In this document: positions 60,875 through 64,000 of the stretch, piece after piece
How positions within the stretch are numbered: position 1 is the first letter of the stretch
How the letters are laid out: each line of letters begins with the position of its first letter
NCBI GenBank assembly: GCA_022605955.1
Contig: JAKCOZ010000012.1
Location: forward strand, 23,097,015-23,161,014
Direction of reading: 5' to 3'
Origin: Rallus limicola
Lineage: Eukaryota > Chordata > Aves > Gruiformes > Rallidae
Length of the DNA stretch: 64,000 bases
Notes under the pieces: generated by a model
The model's database searches: none
The model's input: only the letters and a program-made list of their open reading frames with translations
Told to the model about the DNA's origin: nothing
Translations under genes and position numbers: made by a program

Positions 60875-63800
60875 CCTGGTCTGAATGATAGTGAGGGGTT
60901 GTCACTTGTATCCCCAGTGATTTCAGCTGGACATAATATTTGCTACCTCTACCTTACAAGGCATCAAACCTTCAGTTTTCTAGAGGCTCATTCTTCCTGG
61001 AATTGCAAATGTCAAGTTCTCATTAGACAAGCTTAAAGATCCACACCAGTGCATCTAATTCTTTCCATCTTTTTTCAAAAGGTTTGCATTTTGGACTTTG
61101 CTTTGCCCCCTTAGCACTTCCAGGAGGAGTGTGTAGGGCTCACTCCCAGCTGTTCCCTTGCAATGCTCATGGCTGCCCCAGCACATTGCAGATGAAGGTA
61201 AGTGCAGTATTGAATCTCTCCTGTAAGGTGACAGGGATTGGGGCAGCTCTGGGAATGCTACCATGGGAGTCAGAGAAAAAAAATAAAGAAAAGAAGGGAA
61301 TTTAGCAGGGAAGGTTGGATCTGGAAAAGCAGCCTTCCTCTAGGTGCATTTGGCACAGAGAGTGGGTTTCCTTCTGCTGGTTGATGCAGCCATCAGATAA
61401 TAGCTGGGAGGTTGGAGGTGGGTGTTTGTCCTCTTCCTGGGTGATCAGAGAACCCAGCCAGTAAAAGGACTTTGGCTAGAGGGCTAAATTAAACTGCTCC
61501 TTCCTCTTCGTGGTGGTAACTGTGAAGATGGGGTCATGCAAGAAGCTGGATTTCAAGCTGCTTCACTACAAAGCTAGGTTTAACACCACAGCAGTTTTGT
61601 ATGGCATCCTAGTAAGCTGAAGTGCACAAAGCCCTTCTTGAATTCAATCTGTCCTCGGTGTATTTTAAGATCTTTGTTTCTAATTAAGGTTGATTTGAGT
61701 GGCTGCTGTGGAAAGCTTTCTTGTCTGGAAGTATTTGGAATATTAAATCCAATGTTGTTCTTGGCTGCTTGCTGAACCACACCACTTCTTATTCACTCCA
61801 TGACTGGAGGAGCGAGGACTTCAGTCCTACTATATAAGGGGCAACTTACACTTTAACAGCAGACACAGGGTTTTTTCCAGCATTCTTCATCCCTACTTTC
61901 ATATTTAGAGTTTCAGCAGAGGTTGAAGCAGTTGCTGTCTAACCCTTGGCAAGCCTCAACTCCTCTCATCAGCTACTGGTACACAGGCCAGTGGTGGATG
62001 AAAGCAGAAAGATGTTTAAATGCAGATAGGGGTGTCCACATCCTTTTCTCTGAACTTCTTGACAGTTTCTCAATGGAGATGAGCAGAGCAGCTCACCCTC
62101 TCAGAAGTGAGATCTGTGGTCTTCACAATCCATGAAACCCCACTGTAGGGAGTCACATTTCAAGCTTCTTTACCAGACATTAGAACTAGGAACTTTTTTC
62201 TGAAGTTACAACAGAAAAGCTAATTTCCATTATTGGGTATTAAGTACCATGGCCAACTTTGCATGACAAGGAACTGCAATTAAAACCTGACTGCTCTGGT
62301 GACAGCCAGAAGAGAGTAACATGCAGCTGAAAGTATGCCAGCCCCTGGAAGTCCAGTTTAGCCCTTGGAAGGCCAGTCTAAAGCTGTCAGAGATATTTCC
62401 ATTGTAAATGGCCCATGAAGTCCATATGTGACACTGCTGTGGCCTTGCAGTGTTCTTTTTATTGCCCTGGCGTATCTTCAAAAAGACACATTTGTTTTTG
62501 GGAAGATGAAATGGAAATAAATTTTAAGGAAATATGAGTACAGAAGTGATTACATAGAAGGAAATTAAACTAACAGTGTTATGTCTGGCAAGTCTCCTCC
62601 ACCCTTTGAATAAGTTGGTTATCTCTTGATTTAAAAAACAAACCAAAACAAAAAATCCACAAAGAACTGGAAGAAGGGACAGCATCTGTAAAAGAAAGCT
62701 ATAACCCCAGCCAACACCATCCACTCATCTGGGAAAAACATTGACTTGGGGTTATTTGGAGCAAGTTTAGATGTGACCATGGAGCGCTAATGATGCTGAC
62801 ACTGCAGACTAGCCCAGTGGGCTACTCAGAGGCTGCTGGCAAGAGCCTTGGGTTTGCACTGACCGTTGATCCCTGGGTGGTGAACCTTACTGCAGTCTGA
62901 GCTGCAGACTAAACCTAACACTAAAGCAACTGGCTCTCATGGAAAGATGGCAGATATGGGCTCAGATGAGAACTTGAATATGGTTTTGAACTCATTAAAT
63001 TTTCTAAATGAACATAAAGGAATATGATACTCTGTGCCTGGGGAAACGGTGAGGATGTCAGGAACTGCATGTTTGGTTCCTCAGCTCTAAGATCTTCGGC
63101 TCATCTGTAATCCTCTGAGCAGGCCCTGATGACTTTTCACTCCCTTCCTTTCAGCAGCATCACAGAAGTTAACACCCAGTAGCTCCAACCTGTAGTTCCC
63201 ACAAAAATAAGATGACACCTTTCTACTGGCTTTGAGGGCAGGATGGTCACAGACCCACTCAGACTCACAAGAGGTGTTTAGTCTCTGCTCAGGAGGGTAG
63301 ATTAACCTTGCACAGAAGAAACCACATGTGCCCACACATCAACAGTGACCAGGCCACAGAGGCAGTAACCCCACCAAGGGGCACTAATCGGACTGTGATC
63401 CTCTTCCAGTTGTCCCTAAAGAGTTAACCTACCTAAGGGCTCAACCTCACCAATCTTTACAGTGCAAACCTTACCTGCTCGGAGATACCAGGATTAAAAC
63501 CTCAAACCATTCATTTTCCAGACATTAAATTTTAGTATAAAATTGCAAACCCCACAGTGAAAACTACCCACTCCCTGCAATAACCAGGCAGCACACACTA
63601 ATGCTGCTGGCACACGTTCCTGCCAGGCTACACCTAATCACTGCACACCAAGCTGCAGCACAACTACAAACCCAGGAATTAACAGAGCTGTGGTGGATCA
63701 TAAGTGTGTTCAGCTGGGAACTTATGGAGAACAGCAGTCATATGCTGTAGCTGTTTGAAAAAGGAGGTGGCTGTACTCTGGTGGTCCAACAGCAGCACAT

Positions 63801-64000
63801 GACTGCTGCTTACGTGGTCTTTGGACTTCACTTTGCCCCAAGCATTGCTCTCAGCTCTGTTGCTGTGTTCTTCTCTGCTTGGGCAAAGGGCAGATATCAT
63901 ACACCACCAGACATGGATGCCTGAAAAGTTCCTGCCTGGTCTAAGACCTCATCCAGGTTCTCCACAGCCAACAAGGGATGGTAACCCTTCCTAAGGACAG
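60875..64000. other. Gene-poor flank, last part
   Basis: No coding exon recognised. A TATA-like TATATAAGG lies at 61831-61839 without a CpG island or a following recognisable exon. Conserved order predicts SLC7A14 further right, but no SLC7A14 peptide was seen. Confidence 0.4.

Overview
This is a vertebrate nuclear window with the marks of a bird, most likely chicken or a close galliform relative. It has intron-containing genes with GT-AG boundaries, two CpG-island promoters, no bacterial-style operons, and many 5'-truncated CR1 LINE fragments ending in ATTCTATGAT-type tails. Three complete protein genes lie on the + strand within the first 30.3 kb, in the order SLC2A2 - EIF5A2 - RPL22L1. From established knowledge this matches the conserved block at human 3q26.2, where TNIK and SLC7A14 flank the trio. 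I saw no coding exon of either flanking gene.

Layout. 1-1006 is upstream DNA and 5' leader. SLC2A2 (GLUT2) occupies 1007-11037 in 11 coding exons; they join in frame to 532 codons plus a stop. A possible 3' UTR runs to about 13.05 kb. 13.05-18.27 kb is intergenic with no gene seen. A CpG island (18.27-19.7 kb) drives EIF5A2, which has one non-coding exon and four coding exons (19234-23140, 153 aa, hypusine lysine at residue 50), followed by a 3' UTR with several AATAAA signals. A second CpG island (26.95-27.96 kb) carries a compact promoter with ZNF143-, NRF1- and CRE-type sites, a TATA-like box and a 5'TOP-like start. It drives RPL22L1 (27512-30214, four exons, 122 aa, AATAAA at 30292). RPL22L1 intron 3 is unusual: it holds a near-perfect 36-bp inverted repeat and then a minisatellite of about 0.6 kb. 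From 30.3 kb to 64 kb I found no gene, only CR1 fragments, simple repeats and a 14-bp homopurine minisatellite at 55.2 kb.

The three genes are not a pathway. SLC2A2 is a tissue-restricted facilitative hexose transporter. EIF5A2 and RPL22L1 are paralogues of translation components and have housekeeping-type promoters. I found no evidence of a new biological system. The items most worth a second look are the intron-3 hairpin and minisatellite, the CA repeat abutting an SLC2A2 donor site, the NAGNAG acceptor in RPL22L1, and the promoter motif clusters.
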